A stretch of DNA of 64,000 nucleotides from an uncultured bacterium (GTDB lineage: Bacteria; Cyanobacteriota; Vampirovibrionia; Gastranaerophilales; Gastranaerophilaceae). Positions 1-8,447 of the stretch are shown here, one piece after another. A program made the position numbers and the translations under genes. Each line of letters opens with the position of its first letter. The first letter of the stretch is position 1. The notes under the pieces were generated by a model. The model did not search any database, was not told where the DNA came from, and was given only the letters and a program-made list of their open reading frames with translations. The stretch spans positions 16,806-80,805 of the forward strand of contig CATLLJ010000010.1 of the NCBI GenBank assembly GCA_950022495.1, in the 5' to 3' direction.

Positions 1-2
1 AA

Positions 3-1061
3 TTTGGTAAAAATTTTGAACGATTTGAGGATATTTCAATTGAAGACGGATTGTATTCAAAAATCTATAAATATAATGATGATTTATCCGCCGATTTTAA
101 ACAGATTTTGGATGTCGAGTCTGAAATTATAATTCAACGTTTACTTGTGAAAAATACTGTTTTCGGTGTTATTTTATTGATACGGCAGGATAAATTTTCA
201 AATGATGAACGGGTTATTTTTAAAACTTGCACTTCTATAATATCAAGTTTGATAAAAGATATGGAGCTGTCTAAAGTTCTAAAGATGCAGCTGCAAGCTC
301 TTCAATCGGGTATTATTCAAACAAATAAAACCTGTGAAAGTATTAAAGAACAAAATAAAAAAATAAAAGAAAATGAAAAGCTTCAAAATGAATTTATTGC
401 AAATGTTTCGCATGAATTGAGAACACCTTTGAACTCTATTATCGGATTTTCAGAACTTTTGAGTAATAATTTGTCAGGCGAGCTTAATCCAAAGCAATCA
501 GAATATGTTGAAGATATAAGAGTTGCATCTATCAGGCTTTTAGGCATGATAAATGAAGTTTTGGATATTTCAAAAATTGAGTCTCATACTGTGAAATTAA
601 ACTACTCTGAAGTTGATTTAAATTTCTTGATTGTGGAAGTTTGTAATATTTTAAAACCTCTTTGTGATAAAAAAGAGGTAAAAATTGTGCAGAATATTGA
701 AAAGGATGTAATTTTCTGCGGTGATTATATAAAAATTCAGCAGGTAATATTTAATATTCTTGGAAATGCTGTTAAGTTTTCGCCTGTAGGAGAGGATGTC
801 AATATTTCTGTTAAAACTATTGCTGATACTATAATTATTAAAATAAAAGACAAAGGTGCCGGAATTGAAAAGAAATATCATAAAAAAATATTTAATAAAT
901 TTTTTCAGGTTCCGGATGCATCGTCAAATAAACAAGCATCAACCGGTTTAGGGCTTTCAATCGCACAAGAATTTGTAAAACTTCATGACGGAATTGTTGA
1001 AGTTAATAGCGAACCAAATAAAGGTGCTGAATTTATAATAAAATTACCTTACCACGGATAA
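3..1061 (+). CDS. Sensor histidine kinase, 5'-truncated by window edge
   Basis: The reading frame is open from the left edge, so the N-terminus lies outside the window; the first visible start codon (TTG at 51) is probably internal. Numbering from there, residues 30-75 look like the end of a GAF-type sensor and 76-112 form a coiled linker. The HisKA dimerisation helix carries the H-box SHELRTPLNS with the phospho-accepting His near 121. The HATPase_c domain follows, with an N-box (NILGNAVKFS) and glycine boxes DKGAGIE and GLGLSIA. All motifs needed for autophosphorylation are present. No transmembrane segment is visible in this part. The 3' end overlaps the convergent pseudopilin gene by 13 bases. 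No partner regulator is adjacent; two orphan response regulators lie near 49 kb. The family is certain, the signal unknown. Confidence 0.93.
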   Translation, partial: FGKNFERFEDISIEDGLYSKIYKYNDDLSADFKQILDVESEIIIQRLLVKNTVFGVILLIRQDKFSNDERVIFKTCTSIISSLIKDMELSKVLKMQLQALQSGIIQTNKTCESIKEQNKKIKENEKLQNEFIANVSHELRTPLNSIIGFSELLSNNLSGELNPKQSEYVEDIRVASIRLLGMINEVLDISKIESHTVKLNYSEVDLNFLIVEVCNILKPLCDKKEVKIVQNIEKDVIFCGDYIKIQQVIFNILGNAVKFSPVGEDVNISVKTIADTIIIKIKDKGAGIEKKYHKKIFNKFFQVPDASSNKQASTGLGLSIAQEFVKLHDGIVEVNSEPNKGAEFIIKLPYHG

Positions 1062-1813
1062 TCTTTGCTGATTTTCCATCCATCGTGAAATATTACTGCA
1101 GCACATGCTGAACCTGCACCGGTTCTTCCTCCTGAATCGTTCGGTGCAAATTTGCTGCAGGCTCTCAAAACTTTATTCGGTTTTAATAAATCATCTCTGT
1201 TGAATCCGATATGCGGAGTTCCGCAATCGTCAAAACTTCCAAGATATAATCCGTTGTTTTTTGGTGCAGCATTCTCATTGTATGGACGGCACATAGCACT
1301 GCTGTTATAGGGATAGAATACAAAAACATCTTTTCCCATCACGTTTCTGTTATTATGACCATTTATATCTACTACAATAGAAAAAAGATTATATCCTGAA
1401 ATCTTGCCAAATCCTAATATCATTCCATTATTTAATACTAAACTGTATGGCACAGTATCTGTTTTTTTATGACCGGCAAGGTCATAATATCCGTAAAAGT
1501 TGTCAGTCTTCCAGCATCCTTGATTAACATTTGTGCATTCTCTTGCAACTTTTAAGTATGGTTTAAAATATTTTTCAGCAAAAGCCTGAGGGGTCAGTGT
1601 TGTGTCAAAATCAGCGCCGTCATCATATCCTGAATCGTAAGCATACATTTTAAGAGCCTGTGTCAAAATTGAATGAGCTTCTCTTAGACCTGTTACGGTA
1701 GCGTTTTTCTGTGCAGAAGTTATTAGGTTTGGTATTGTCATTGCTGCTACAACACCAATTATTCCAAGTGTGATTAGTACTTCTGCTAACGTAAAACCAA
1801 ATCTTTTATTCAT
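1049..1813 (-). CDS. Type II secretion/type IV pilus pseudopilin
   Basis: Predicted 254-residue prepilin-like protein. A short basic leader (MNKRFG) precedes the cleavage and methylation site G^FTLAE with Glu at mature position +5, followed by a hydrophobic helix of about 20 residues; this is the class III signal cut by prepilin peptidase. The globular part is Cys-rich and contains VVDING followed by MGKDVF, then ends in DGWKISKDYPW. Both motifs recur in the pseudopilins at 21158 and 29462. The start has a good Shine-Dalgarno (GAGGAAG). The gene stands alone, away from the secretion operon at 34-40 kb that would probably assemble it. Family certain; whether it is a fibre subunit or an exported cargo is unknown. 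Confidence 0.93.
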   Translation of the reverse strand: MNKRFGFTLAEVLITLGIIGVVAAMTIPNLITSAQKNATVTGLREAHSILTQALKMYAYDSGYDDGADFDTTLTPQAFAEKYFKPYLKVARECTNVNQGCWKTDNFYGYYDLAGHKKTDTVPYSLVLNNGMILGFGKISGYNLFSIVVDINGHNNRNVMGKDVFVFYPYNSSAMCRPYNENAAPKNNGLYLGSFDDCGTPHIGFNRDDLLKPNKVLRACSKFAPNDSGGRTGAGSACAAVIFHDGWKISKDYPW

Positions 1814-1973
1814 AACTTCCTCATATTTAAATCCAGAATGATAATTTTGTTGAATATATCATTTTGAAGTTTATTTTATCATGGTTAATTATATTTTTCA
1901 ATGTTTTAAAATTATAGCTTTGTTATTTAATTCTTTGAATATTATTAAAATGAAAAAAAGGATTAAACCCGAT

Positions 1974-2288
1974 ATGAGTATAAAAAAATATATAGGAAAA
2001 CGGATAAAAGAAATTCGTAAAAGTAAACATCTTTCGCAGGAGCAATTGTCAGAAATGCTTGATATAAGCCAAAATGCATTGAGTTATATTGAAACAGGCG
2101 AGAATTTCTTTTCTGCAGAAACTCTTGAAAAATTGATAAATTCTTTAGAAGTTGAACCCTATGAGTTATTTAACTTCGATCATCTGCAGTCGCATGATAA
2201 TTTATTAGGTGAAATTGTTAAAATGTTAGAGGAAAATCCTGATAAGGTTCAAGATATATATAAAATCACTAAAGCGTTGACATTATAA
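1974..2288 (+). CDS. XRE-family helix-turn-helix regulator
   Basis: With the start at 1974 (MSIKKYIG) the protein has 104 residues. An AAGGA about 11 bases upstream supports this start; longer forms from 1881 or 1950 would add a hydrophobic or basic tail atypical of the family and lack a visible Shine-Dalgarno. Residues 4-62 form a classical HTH_3 (Cro/CI-like) domain: IGKRIKEIRKSKHLSQEQLS, then the recognition helix QNALSYIETG and the tail SAETLEKLINSLEVEPYELF. The short C-terminus is acidic and may mediate dimerisation. It probably binds DNA as a dimer and regulates itself or neighbours; no target is visible. Confidence 0.88.
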   Translation: MSIKKYIGKRIKEIRKSKHLSQEQLSEMLDISQNALSYIETGENFFSAETLEKLINSLEVEPYELFNFDHLQSHDNLLGEIVKMLEENPDKVQDIYKITKALTL

Positions 2289-2358
2289 ACTCTTAGTATT
2301 ATGTATATGTTCATATTGAAATATTTGTAGTATAATTTCATCAGAAAAGGAGAGCCAG

Positions 2359-2973
2359 ATGGATCAAGAAACTTATATGAAAATAATGGGTTATGTCCCT
2401 ACAGTTATTGAAGCTTCATCTAGAGGTGAACGTTCTTTTGATATTTTTTCAAGATTGTTAAGAGAAAGAATTATTTTCTTAGGAACCGAAATTGATGATG
2501 AAGTTGCTAATTCAGTTGTTGCACAATTGTTATTATTGGACAGCGAAAATTCTGAGAAAGACATTATGTTATATATCAACAGCCCTGGTGGTGTTATCAC
2601 TGCAGGCATGGCAATATATGATACTATGAATCTTATTAAATCAGATGTTTCTACAATCTGTTTAGGTGATGCTGCATCAATGGGTGCTTTCCTATTATGT
2701 TCCGGTGCAAAAGGTAAAAGATTAGCTTTGCCTAATGCGAGAGTTATGATTCACCAACCTCTTGGCGGTGCTCAGGGGCAGGCTACTGATATTGAACTTG
2801 AAGCAAAAGAAATTCGCAGAATGAAAGATATGTTAATTGGAATTATGGCAGAAAATTCCGGACAACCTTTTGAAAAAGTTAAAGAAGATTGCGAAAGAGA
2901 TCACTTCCTAACAGCTTACGAAGCAATGGAATACGGCTTGATTGATAAGGTTGTTGAACGAACTTCAAAATAA
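2359..2973 (+). CDS. clpP: ATP-dependent Clp protease proteolytic subunit
   Basis: Full-length ClpP (204 residues), the serine peptidase that forms a two-ring 14-mer chamber and degrades proteins fed by ClpX or ClpC-type unfoldases. The catalytic triad is visible: Ser107 in GDAASMGA, His132 in MIHQPLGG and Asp181 in CERDHF. The strand motif YINSPGG that shapes the oxyanion region is intact. The start follows a strong AAAGGAGAG. No clpX or tig follows, unlike the common clpP-clpX arrangement; the gene ends in its own hairpin terminator, so it appears monocistronic. Cyanobacterial relatives often carry several clpP genes, so this may be one of several. Confidence 0.97.
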   Translation: MDQETYMKIMGYVPTVIEASSRGERSFDIFSRLLRERIIFLGTEIDDEVANSVVAQLLLLDSENSEKDIMLYINSPGGVITAGMAIYDTMNLIKSDVSTICLGDAASMGAFLLCSGAKGKRLALPNARVMIHQPLGGAQGQATDIELEAKEIRRMKDMLIGIMAENSGQPFEKVKEDCERDHFLTAYEAMEYGLIDKVVERTSK

Positions 2974-3002
2974 CAATTGTTAAGAAATATTAATAAATGG
3001 CT

Positions 3003-3036
3003 AAAAACATGCAATAACTTGGTTTTGCATGTTTTT
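3003..3036 (+). terminator. Intrinsic terminator after clpP
   Basis: An AAAACATGCAA arm pairs with TTGCATGTTTT around a loop of about nine bases and is followed by a T-rich stretch. It closes the clpP transcript. Confidence 0.8.
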
Positions 3037-3092
3037 ATATATATGTAGGTTAGATAAAGGTTAGTTAAAAATTAAAAAAGGTAGGTAAGGTT

Positions 3093-3611
3093 ATGGGCTT
3101 TCTGATGTTTACAGCTCGGATTCACAGCCTGATGCATCAAAAATTAAACATTGAGTACAGGTTATCCAAGCTAGCGAAAAAGATTACAGATGTTCAACAA
3201 TACGCCTCATTAGTCGGTAAGGGCAGTATCAGTATAGGTGATTTGTTGAACTCACCATCATCAATGACAGGCAGATCAATGAATTATCTTGCCTGGGCAC
3301 ACAATAGTGCATTGCAGTATATGCAGCAAAATGCTCCAATGATGCAGCAAATGTATGGTCAGCAAATGGGAATGCAAAATCCACAGCAAGCACAGCAAAT
3401 GCAGATATATATTCAAAGAATGTTATATCAACAAGCCAGGGATCAAGCATCTCAAATTGAAGCAAGAAACTTAAATGAAGAGGAAAAACGTTATGCCTCT
3501 GAAAAAGATAAATTAGAAGCTCTATTAGCTGAAGTCAACCAAGATCTTAAGAGTGCTAAAGAAGCTCGTGATCAAGGTATTAAAGACTTTGCTCCAAAAT
3601 ATGTAGCATAA
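3093..3611 (+). CDS. Unrecognised coiled-coil protein with Met/Gln-rich centre
   Basis: 172 residues, function not recognised. No signal peptide or membrane segment is seen. Residues 5-55 are an amphipathic basic region; residues 75-115 are strikingly rich in Met and Gln (QQNAPMMQQMYGQQ and similar); residues 117-160 form a charged coiled coil (EARNLNEEEKRYASEKDKLE). The start has AGGTAAGG upstream. Cut off from clpP by a terminator and followed by a bidirectional terminator, it forms a single-gene unit. The composition resembles a cytoplasmic scaffold or secreted helical protein, but nothing fixes its role. Confidence 0.8.
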   Translation: MGFLMFTARIHSLMHQKLNIEYRLSKLAKKITDVQQYASLVGKGSISIGDLLNSPSSMTGRSMNYLAWAHNSALQYMQQNAPMMQQMYGQQMGMQNPQQAQQMQIYIQRMLYQQARDQASQIEARNLNEEEKRYASEKDKLEALLAEVNQDLKSAKEARDQGIKDFAPKYVA

Positions 3612-3667
3612 TAGAGTAATTTAAGAAGATTAAACCTTATCCTTAAAATAAACTAACCCCCTATTTA

Positions 3668-3698
3668 ATCGGGACTTAAATCAATTAAGTCCCGATTT
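3668..3698. terminator. Bidirectional terminator between convergent genes
   Basis: A perfect 12-bp stem (ATCGGGACTTAA and its complement) with a five-base loop and T-run on the plus side. It lies between the 3093 gene and the convergent cyclo-ligase gene, whose stop codon is beside it. Confidence 0.85.
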
Positions 3699-4214
3699 TC
3701 AATTTGTAATAACTAAATCTGTTTTAATATCAAATTCTTCCTGCGGTAATTCTTCAACAAAAAGTTCAAACGGTACAACTGTTAATGTTTTACATTCAGC
3801 TTTTAATGTTGGAATAAACCTATCGTAAAAACCTCCGCCATATCCCAATCTGTATCCGTTTTTATCTGCCATTAGTGCCGGTACAATAACTAAATCTAAT
3901 ATTTCTGGATTTTGAGGATATGAACAAGGTTCAAATATATTGAATGATGATTTTTCGAGTTTTTCGTTTTTATTATACGGGCAAACCATAAGTTCTAGGC
4001 CGCTGACTTTTGGCAAAAAGAAATTTTTTCTATCATCAAGTAGGTTTAATAAATTAATTTCATAATTTGTCGGGTAAAAAATCATTATGTTTTTTGCGGT
4101 TTGATAAATTTCAAGCTGTTTTATTTTTCTTATAATTTGTTCAGAAATCTTTTCAAGATTTAAATTTTTTCTAATGTCTTTTGCTTTAGTCCTTAAAGAT
4201 GATTTCGTATTCAT
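3699..4214 (-). CDS. 5-formyltetrahydrofolate cyclo-ligase
   Basis: About 171 residues from the start MNTKSSLR. It converts 5-formyl-THF and ATP to 5,10-methenyl-THF, salvaging folate for one-carbon metabolism. Diagnostic features are the N-terminal basic helix with R..K and the near-C-terminal signature YRLGYGGGFYDRF, which binds folate and the phosphate. The longer frame upstream of 4214 was rejected because it would overlap the divergent adenosyltransferase promoter and gene. No clear Shine-Dalgarno is visible; a TATATT hexamer lies exactly six bases before the ATG, so the mRNA may be leaderless. Family confident. Confidence 0.92.
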   Translation of the reverse strand: MNTKSSLRTKAKDIRKNLNLEKISEQIIRKIKQLEIYQTAKNIMIFYPTNYEINLLNLLDDRKNFFLPKVSGLELMVCPYNKNEKLEKSSFNIFEPCSYPQNPEILDLVIVPALMADKNGYRLGYGGGFYDRFIPTLKAECKTLTVVPFELFVEELPQEEFDIKTDLVITN

Positions 4215-4243
4215 ATTATTAATATATAATAAATGCAGGTAAA

Positions 4244-4822
4244 ATGACAGAATTATGTAACAACAATCTAATAAATCCAAATTGGGCACAGCACGGGTAT
4301 ATTCAAGTTTATACCGGTGACGGCAAAGGGAAAACTACGGCATCTTTAGGTTTGGCTATGAGGGCACTTGGCAGATGCTGGAAGGTGCTTATAATTATGT
4401 TTACTAAAGGCGGTAATGATTACGGGGAATTAAATTCTTTCCGTGAACTTTCGCCGGATATTTCTAATAATTTAAAAATAGTTCAGGCAGGACTGGATAG
4501 GATTGTTTATAAGGATAACGAATCTGAAGCTGATAAAAAAGCAATTTTAGAGGGATGGGAATTAGCTAAAAAAGCTATAGAAAATCATGAATATCAATTA
4601 ATAATTATGGATGAAGCTAATATTGCTATTGATATGGGTATTCTTGATGTAGATGAAGTTGTGAGTGTACTAAAGAATAAACCCGAAGAGATGGAAATAG
4701 TTTTGACGGGACGAAATGCACATCCAAAAATTATAGAAATTGCACATTTAGTATCAAAAATAGAACCTGTAAAACACTACTGGGATACAGGTATTGCAGC
4801 AAGAAAAGGTATTGAATATTGA
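4244..4822 (+). CDS. cobO: Corrinoid adenosyltransferase, CobO/BtuR type (copy 1)
   Basis: 192 residues. It transfers the adenosyl group of ATP to the cobalt of cob(I)alamin, making adenosylcobalamin. After a 20-residue extension comes GYIQVYTGDGKGKTTAS, the P-loop typical of CobA/CobO, then DEANIAID (Walker B-like) and the C-terminal TGRNAHP...KHYWDTGIAARKGIEY signature. A close paralogue begins at 63300; the two share most motifs, but this copy has the longer N-terminus. No other cobalamin genes and no B12 riboswitch are seen here. A TATAAT lies 14 bases before the ATG, so its promoter overlaps that of the divergent cyclo-ligase gene within 30 bases. Confidence 0.94.
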   Translation: MTELCNNNLINPNWAQHGYIQVYTGDGKGKTTASLGLAMRALGRCWKVLIIMFTKGGNDYGELNSFRELSPDISNNLKIVQAGLDRIVYKDNESEADKKAILEGWELAKKAIENHEYQLIIMDEANIAIDMGILDVDEVVSVLKNKPEEMEIVLTGRNAHPKIIEIAHLVSKIEPVKHYWDTGIAARKGIEY

Positions 4823-4830
4823 TAAAAGTA

Positions 4831-4855
4831 ATGCCGCAATTGAAAATTGCGGCAT
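4831..4855. terminator. Hairpin between convergent cobO and sigma gene
   Basis: A perfect 10-bp stem (ATGCCGCAAT with its complement) and five-base loop. T-runs are weak on both sides, so it may be an inefficient or factor-aided bidirectional terminator. Confidence 0.6.
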
Positions 4856-4895
4856 CTTACCTAAATAAACACGAGAAATTTGTATAAACTTTTGA

Positions 4896-5804
4896 TTATC
4901 CAATATAACAGGATAATAATTCTCCTCCGCATAATTTCATTTTCTTTAATGCTCTCAATTCTGTTTGTCTAATGCATTCTTTTGTAACACCATATAGATT
5001 GCCGATTTCTTCAAGTGTATATTTTTCACTGTTGTCAAGTCCGTATCTCATTCTTACAACTTCTTGCTCTCTTTCTTTCAATGTTGATATAACATTTTGA
5101 ATATCATTTTTTAATGATTGGTATTCAACATTTACAGAAATTAGTGTGCTTTCGTCAGCAAGTATATCTGCAACATTTAATTCTTTGCCATTGCTTCTTT
5201 CAATACCGTTTTCAATTGAAATGGTTTTTGTGTATGCAGAGAGAAATGTTTCGATTTTATTCGGTGAAATATTCATTTTCTTTGCAACATCTTCAGTTTT
5301 AACCTGTGTATTGGAGTTTTGTTCCATGCTGTATTTTACTTTAGAGAATTTTGATAATGTTTCTTGAATATAAACAGGGATTTTCATACAGTGAGATTGT
5401 TCGGAGATTGCTTTAAACATTGATTGTTTTATCCACCATCCTGCGTATGTTGCAAATCTATAACCGAGTTTGTAGTTGAATTTTTCTGCTGCAATCATTA
5501 AGCCTAAATTGCCTTCTTGAATTAAATCAATCATTGGCAGTCCTGATGAGTGAATTGCTTTTTTTGCAATAGTAACAACCAGTTTAAGATTTGCTTGAAT
5601 TAATTTTTGCTTGGCTTCCATGTCGCCGTTTTGAATTTTTTCGGCAATAATTCTTTCTTCTTCTGCTGTTAATTGCGGATAATCCGCAATTTCTCTTAAG
5701 TAATTTGCAAGTGTGTCATCTTTTTTTTCTTCTACTACTTCATTTTTTGCCGGATTTGAGGATTGAGGACAAATTTTCATTTCAATTAATTCATCTCTTC
5801 TCAT
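4896..5804 (-). CDS. RNA polymerase sigma-70 family factor, group-2-like
   Basis: 302 residues. Region 1.2 (LANYLREIADYPQLT) is followed by region 2 (LIQANLKLVV, then DLIQEGNLGLMIAAEKF and YRFATYAGWWIKQSM, the -10 recognition and melting helix), region 3, and a region 4 HTH (YTLEEIGNLYGVTKECIRQ) that reads the -35 box. It lacks the acidic region 1.1 and the full length of a primary RpoD, and region 2.4 has AGWWIKQSM where primary factors usually have ATWWIRQAI. It therefore looks like one of the cyanobacterial-type group 2 alternative sigmas rather than the housekeeping factor. The start has a strong AAAGGAG. It is the only sigma gene in the window. Confidence 0.93.
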   Translation of the reverse strand: MRRDELIEMKICPQSSNPAKNEVVEEKKDDTLANYLREIADYPQLTAEEERIIAEKIQNGDMEAKQKLIQANLKLVVTIAKKAIHSSGLPMIDLIQEGNLGLMIAAEKFNYKLGYRFATYAGWWIKQSMFKAISEQSHCMKIPVYIQETLSKFSKVKYSMEQNSNTQVKTEDVAKKMNISPNKIETFLSAYTKTISIENGIERSNGKELNVADILADESTLISVNVEYQSLKNDIQNVISTLKEREQEVVRMRYGLDNSEKYTLEEIGNLYGVTKECIRQTELRALKKMKLCGGELLSCYIG

Positions 5805-5914
5805 AAAATTAAACTCCTTTTTGCATTGTTAAGTTGAACAGTCTGTAGCCTGTTCTCGGGGTAAGTAACACGAGATAATATATACTTTATATATACCCAA
5901 ATATATATTAGGTG

Positions 5915-5940
5915 TTACATCATGTTAAGAAATATTAAAA
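5915..5940 (+). promoter_or_regulatory. Direct repeats TTACAT/TTAAGA/TTAAAA at 10-bp period
   Basis: Three related hexamers (TTACAT at 5915, TTAAGA at 5925, TTAAAA at 5935) repeat once per helical turn between the divergent sigma and thioredoxin genes. This resembles the tandem half-sites bound by OmpR/PhoB-family regulators. The 16-mer starting at 5923 also occurs at 2978. Function is inferred. Confidence 0.4.
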
Positions 5941-6015
5941 TGCTAATTCTGAATAATATAAATAGGTGCAATGAAAAGTGTTCGTACTATAATAATGTGT
6001 AGAGGAGGAGTTAAG

Positions 6016-6606
6016 ATGGGTTTTAATTTCAAAGAACTTATTAGTAAAGTAAACAAAAAAAATATTGCAATTATTGCTTCAGTACTTTTTATTGTTTCAG
6101 TATGTTCAATATGCGGTTATGAATATTATCAAATGAAAAATTTCCAAAATGAAGTATTGAATCCTACAGAAATTCCTGATGCCGGCGATTCCATGCTAGC
6201 AAAGGAAAATGCACCGAAAAGTAATGAAGAACCAACCATGAAACCATCTCAATACAAGATTGGTATTGAGTATGATCAGGCAATTAAGGCTAAAAAGCCG
6301 ATTGTAGCATTATTTTATGCTGATTGGTGCGGATATTGTATTAGATTTATGCCGACATATCAATCTTTATCTAAGATTTATAAAGATGATTTCAATTTTA
6401 CAAAGATAAATGTTGAAGATCCAAAATATGAAAAATTAGTTAAAGAAATTGGTATAACAGGATTCCCGACTGTATACTTGCTGGATCCAAAATATGATAA
6501 CAGAGTATTGTTATCTAATGCAATTTTCGGGGATTTAAAACAGTTAAGAGTTGAGTTAGACAGATTTCTAAGAATTAGAAAGATGTTGGATAAAAAGGGA
6601 AATTAA
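6016..6606 (+). CDS. Membrane-anchored thioredoxin-like protein
   Basis: 196 residues from the ATG at 6016, which follows AGAGGAGGAG. The upstream ATG at 5971 precedes the likely -10 box (TATAAT, 5988-5993) and was rejected. Residues 17-35 form one N-terminal membrane anchor, 45-80 a Pro/Glu-rich linker, and 81-196 a thioredoxin fold with active site WCGYC at 104-108 and the cis-Pro motif GFPTVY. The catalytic domain should sit on the periplasmic side. Probable role: thiol-disulfide exchange on exported or envelope proteins, possibly the Cys-rich pseudopilins; the partner is inference. Confidence 0.9.
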   Translation: MGFNFKELISKVNKKNIAIIASVLFIVSVCSICGYEYYQMKNFQNEVLNPTEIPDAGDSMLAKENAPKSNEEPTMKPSQYKIGIEYDQAIKAKKPIVALFYADWCGYCIRFMPTYQSLSKIYKDDFNFTKINVEDPKYEKLVKEIGITGFPTVYLLDPKYDNRVLLSNAIFGDLKQLRVELDRFLRIRKMLDKKGN

Positions 6607-6715
6607 TAAAACTTAACAGAGCACTTTCATTTTCATGTTGTTGAATTATAATGGAAGTGTTCCTTTCTGCAGGGAACCTTTGGGGTGTAAATAGGTATTT
6701 TTTCTGCATAAGTAG

Positions 6716-6781
6716 TTAAGATTGTGTTAAGACTTCCATTGTGAAAACCTTACGAAAAAAACTGTTAAGATTTTGTTACAT
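6716..6781 (+). promoter_or_regulatory. Paired direct repeats upstream of 6846 gene
   Basis: TTAAGA occurs at 6716 and 6727, exactly 11 bases apart. A second pair, TTAAGA at 6765 and TTACAT at 6776, has the same 11-base period. This is the geometry of OmpR/PhoB-type tandem sites. The rest of the 6607-6845 gap holds a weak hairpin (6622-6659) and no gene. Confidence 0.45.
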
Positions 6782-6845
6782 TTGTGAGCATGTCTAGCAA
6801 TTTTTTTTGTGTTGGGGACTCTATATTAATAGAAGGTGTATAGTG

Positions 6846-8447
6846 ATGAAAGTAGAAAATTTAAGTCAGAATTATGTAGGTTTAAGGCAGTCATATCGTA
6901 AGTCCGGTATGCAATCTGCTTTGTATTCTAATTCAAATGTGAATCCTCAGTTTACTGGAAATTATGTTAAAGCAGCTAAAACGGGTTCAGATTTTATTTT
7001 GGATTTAATTCCGGGTAAAAAAGCTATTGAAAAGATGAAAAAATTGGATGTTCTTAAAGGGGAACTCGGCGGTATCCTGATTACAGCTTTAGGTACCGGT
7101 CTTGTAGCACCAATTTTTATTGCTTATAACCCTTTTGTAAAAGCACCGAAAGATGCTACACCTGAGGAAAAACAGGAAGTTGAAAATACTAAGCAGTATA
7201 CTGCAATGAGACAACCGATTTCTGCAGTACTTGCAGCTTTATTCCAGGCAGGTGTTTTAAATCCGATTGATAAATGTTTAGATAAATGGACTAATGATCC
7301 AAATTATTCTAAAAATGTACGTGTTGATTTAGATCAAAGTGCACTTAATAAAGAAAGTTACTTAAAACGTATTAAAGCTAAAGAAATGAGGCAGGAAGTT
7401 AAAGATGGTAAAGCATCTTACTCTTCTAAGAAATTATTTGAAGAAGAACTTGCAAGAAGAGTTAAGCAGGCACAGGCAGATCAAGTTTCAGATTTAGCAG
7501 AACAACTTAATAAGACCGGTAGAATTCAGATTGGTCAAAGATTTATGGAAGACAAAACTGTTGCTGAATTTATTAATAAACAGTTAGATTCTTATATTAA
7601 ATCTGCTGAAAAGTTAAAAGTTGATGCTAGCGGTATTGATTACGATGAATTAAAAGTTCATATGGATAAGTTGAAGAAGGGTGCAAATATCGACATAAAA
7701 GAATTTGGTATTGATCAATCCGGTATTGGTTTCTATACTGAAAGAGCCAGAATGATTATGCAAAATGAAGAGCCTATTCGCAGATTATTTGATAAAAATG
7801 TTTTACCGAAGGGTGAAAAAGAACTTGAAGCATACTTAAAAGGTTTATTGAATACATCTGAATCTTCTGATATGAAACTCTTAATTCAAGAAGTTTTAGA
7901 TCATACTCCTTCGGTAAGAGAAAGCAGATGCCAGAGAACAATTGAACGTATTGATAAAATTAAACGTGCTTGTGGCGGAGAATATTCACCTAAAGCATAC
8001 TTACAAAGTATGCTTGATAGAAATTCAGAAGTTGACAGATTAATTAAATCTTTAGAAGAGTCAAGAATTCAAGATGCTTCAACCATCAAAAGCAAAGGTA
8101 TAATGCAAGTCCTTGATGATATTGTTAAAAAATGCCACTTTGATGTTAATAATCAAAAATTAAGTGATGTTCTTGATGGCAGCGGAGTTTTCCAATCTGA
8201 CAAAAAAGGATTAGTTAAAAAAGTTTCTGAAGATATAATTAAACAATATAAGAAATTCATTGAAAAGAATTATAAAGGAATTAACCAGATAACAAAAGTT
8301 GCAATTGGTGTTGGTATAACATTACCGATTACATGTACGGCTTTGAACTGGGTATATCCTCGTTTGATGGAATTATGCTTCCCTAAACTTGCAGGAATCA
8401 AAAAAGACAAACCTGTAGTTGAAAATCAGGAAGGGGGTGCTAAATAA
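6846..8447 (+). CDS. Unrecognised large membrane-associated protein
   Basis: 533 residues from MKVENLSQ (AGAAGGTG upstream); family not recognised. An N-terminal polar stretch ends in QFTG at residues 35-38, a motif class seen in other unknown proteins of this window. Two hydrophobic segments lie near residues 70-95 and 120-140. A long charged helical region of about 330 residues follows (KAKEMRQEV, EELARRVKQAQADQ and so on). A last hydrophobic segment (VAIGVGITLPITCTALNW) and a short polar tail close the protein. The stop codon overlaps the ATG of the next gene by one base, so the two are translationally coupled. No catalytic motif is visible. Plausibly a structural envelope protein. Confidence 0.85.
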   Translation: MKVENLSQNYVGLRQSYRKSGMQSALYSNSNVNPQFTGNYVKAAKTGSDFILDLIPGKKAIEKMKKLDVLKGELGGILITALGTGLVAPIFIAYNPFVKAPKDATPEEKQEVENTKQYTAMRQPISAVLAALFQAGVLNPIDKCLDKWTNDPNYSKNVRVDLDQSALNKESYLKRIKAKEMRQEVKDGKASYSSKKLFEEELARRVKQAQADQVSDLAEQLNKTGRIQIGQRFMEDKTVAEFINKQLDSYIKSAEKLKVDASGIDYDELKVHMDKLKKGANIDIKEFGIDQSGIGFYTERARMIMQNEEPIRRLFDKNVLPKGEKELEAYLKGLLNTSESSDMKLLIQEVLDHTPSVRESRCQRTIERIDKIKRACGGEYSPKAYLQSMLDRNSEVDRLIKSLEESRIQDASTIKSKGIMQVLDDIVKKCHFDVNNQKLSDVLDGSGVFQSDKKGLVKKVSEDIIKQYKKFIEKNYKGINQITKVAIGVGITLPITCTALNWVYPRLMELCFPKLAGIKKDKPVVENQEGGAK

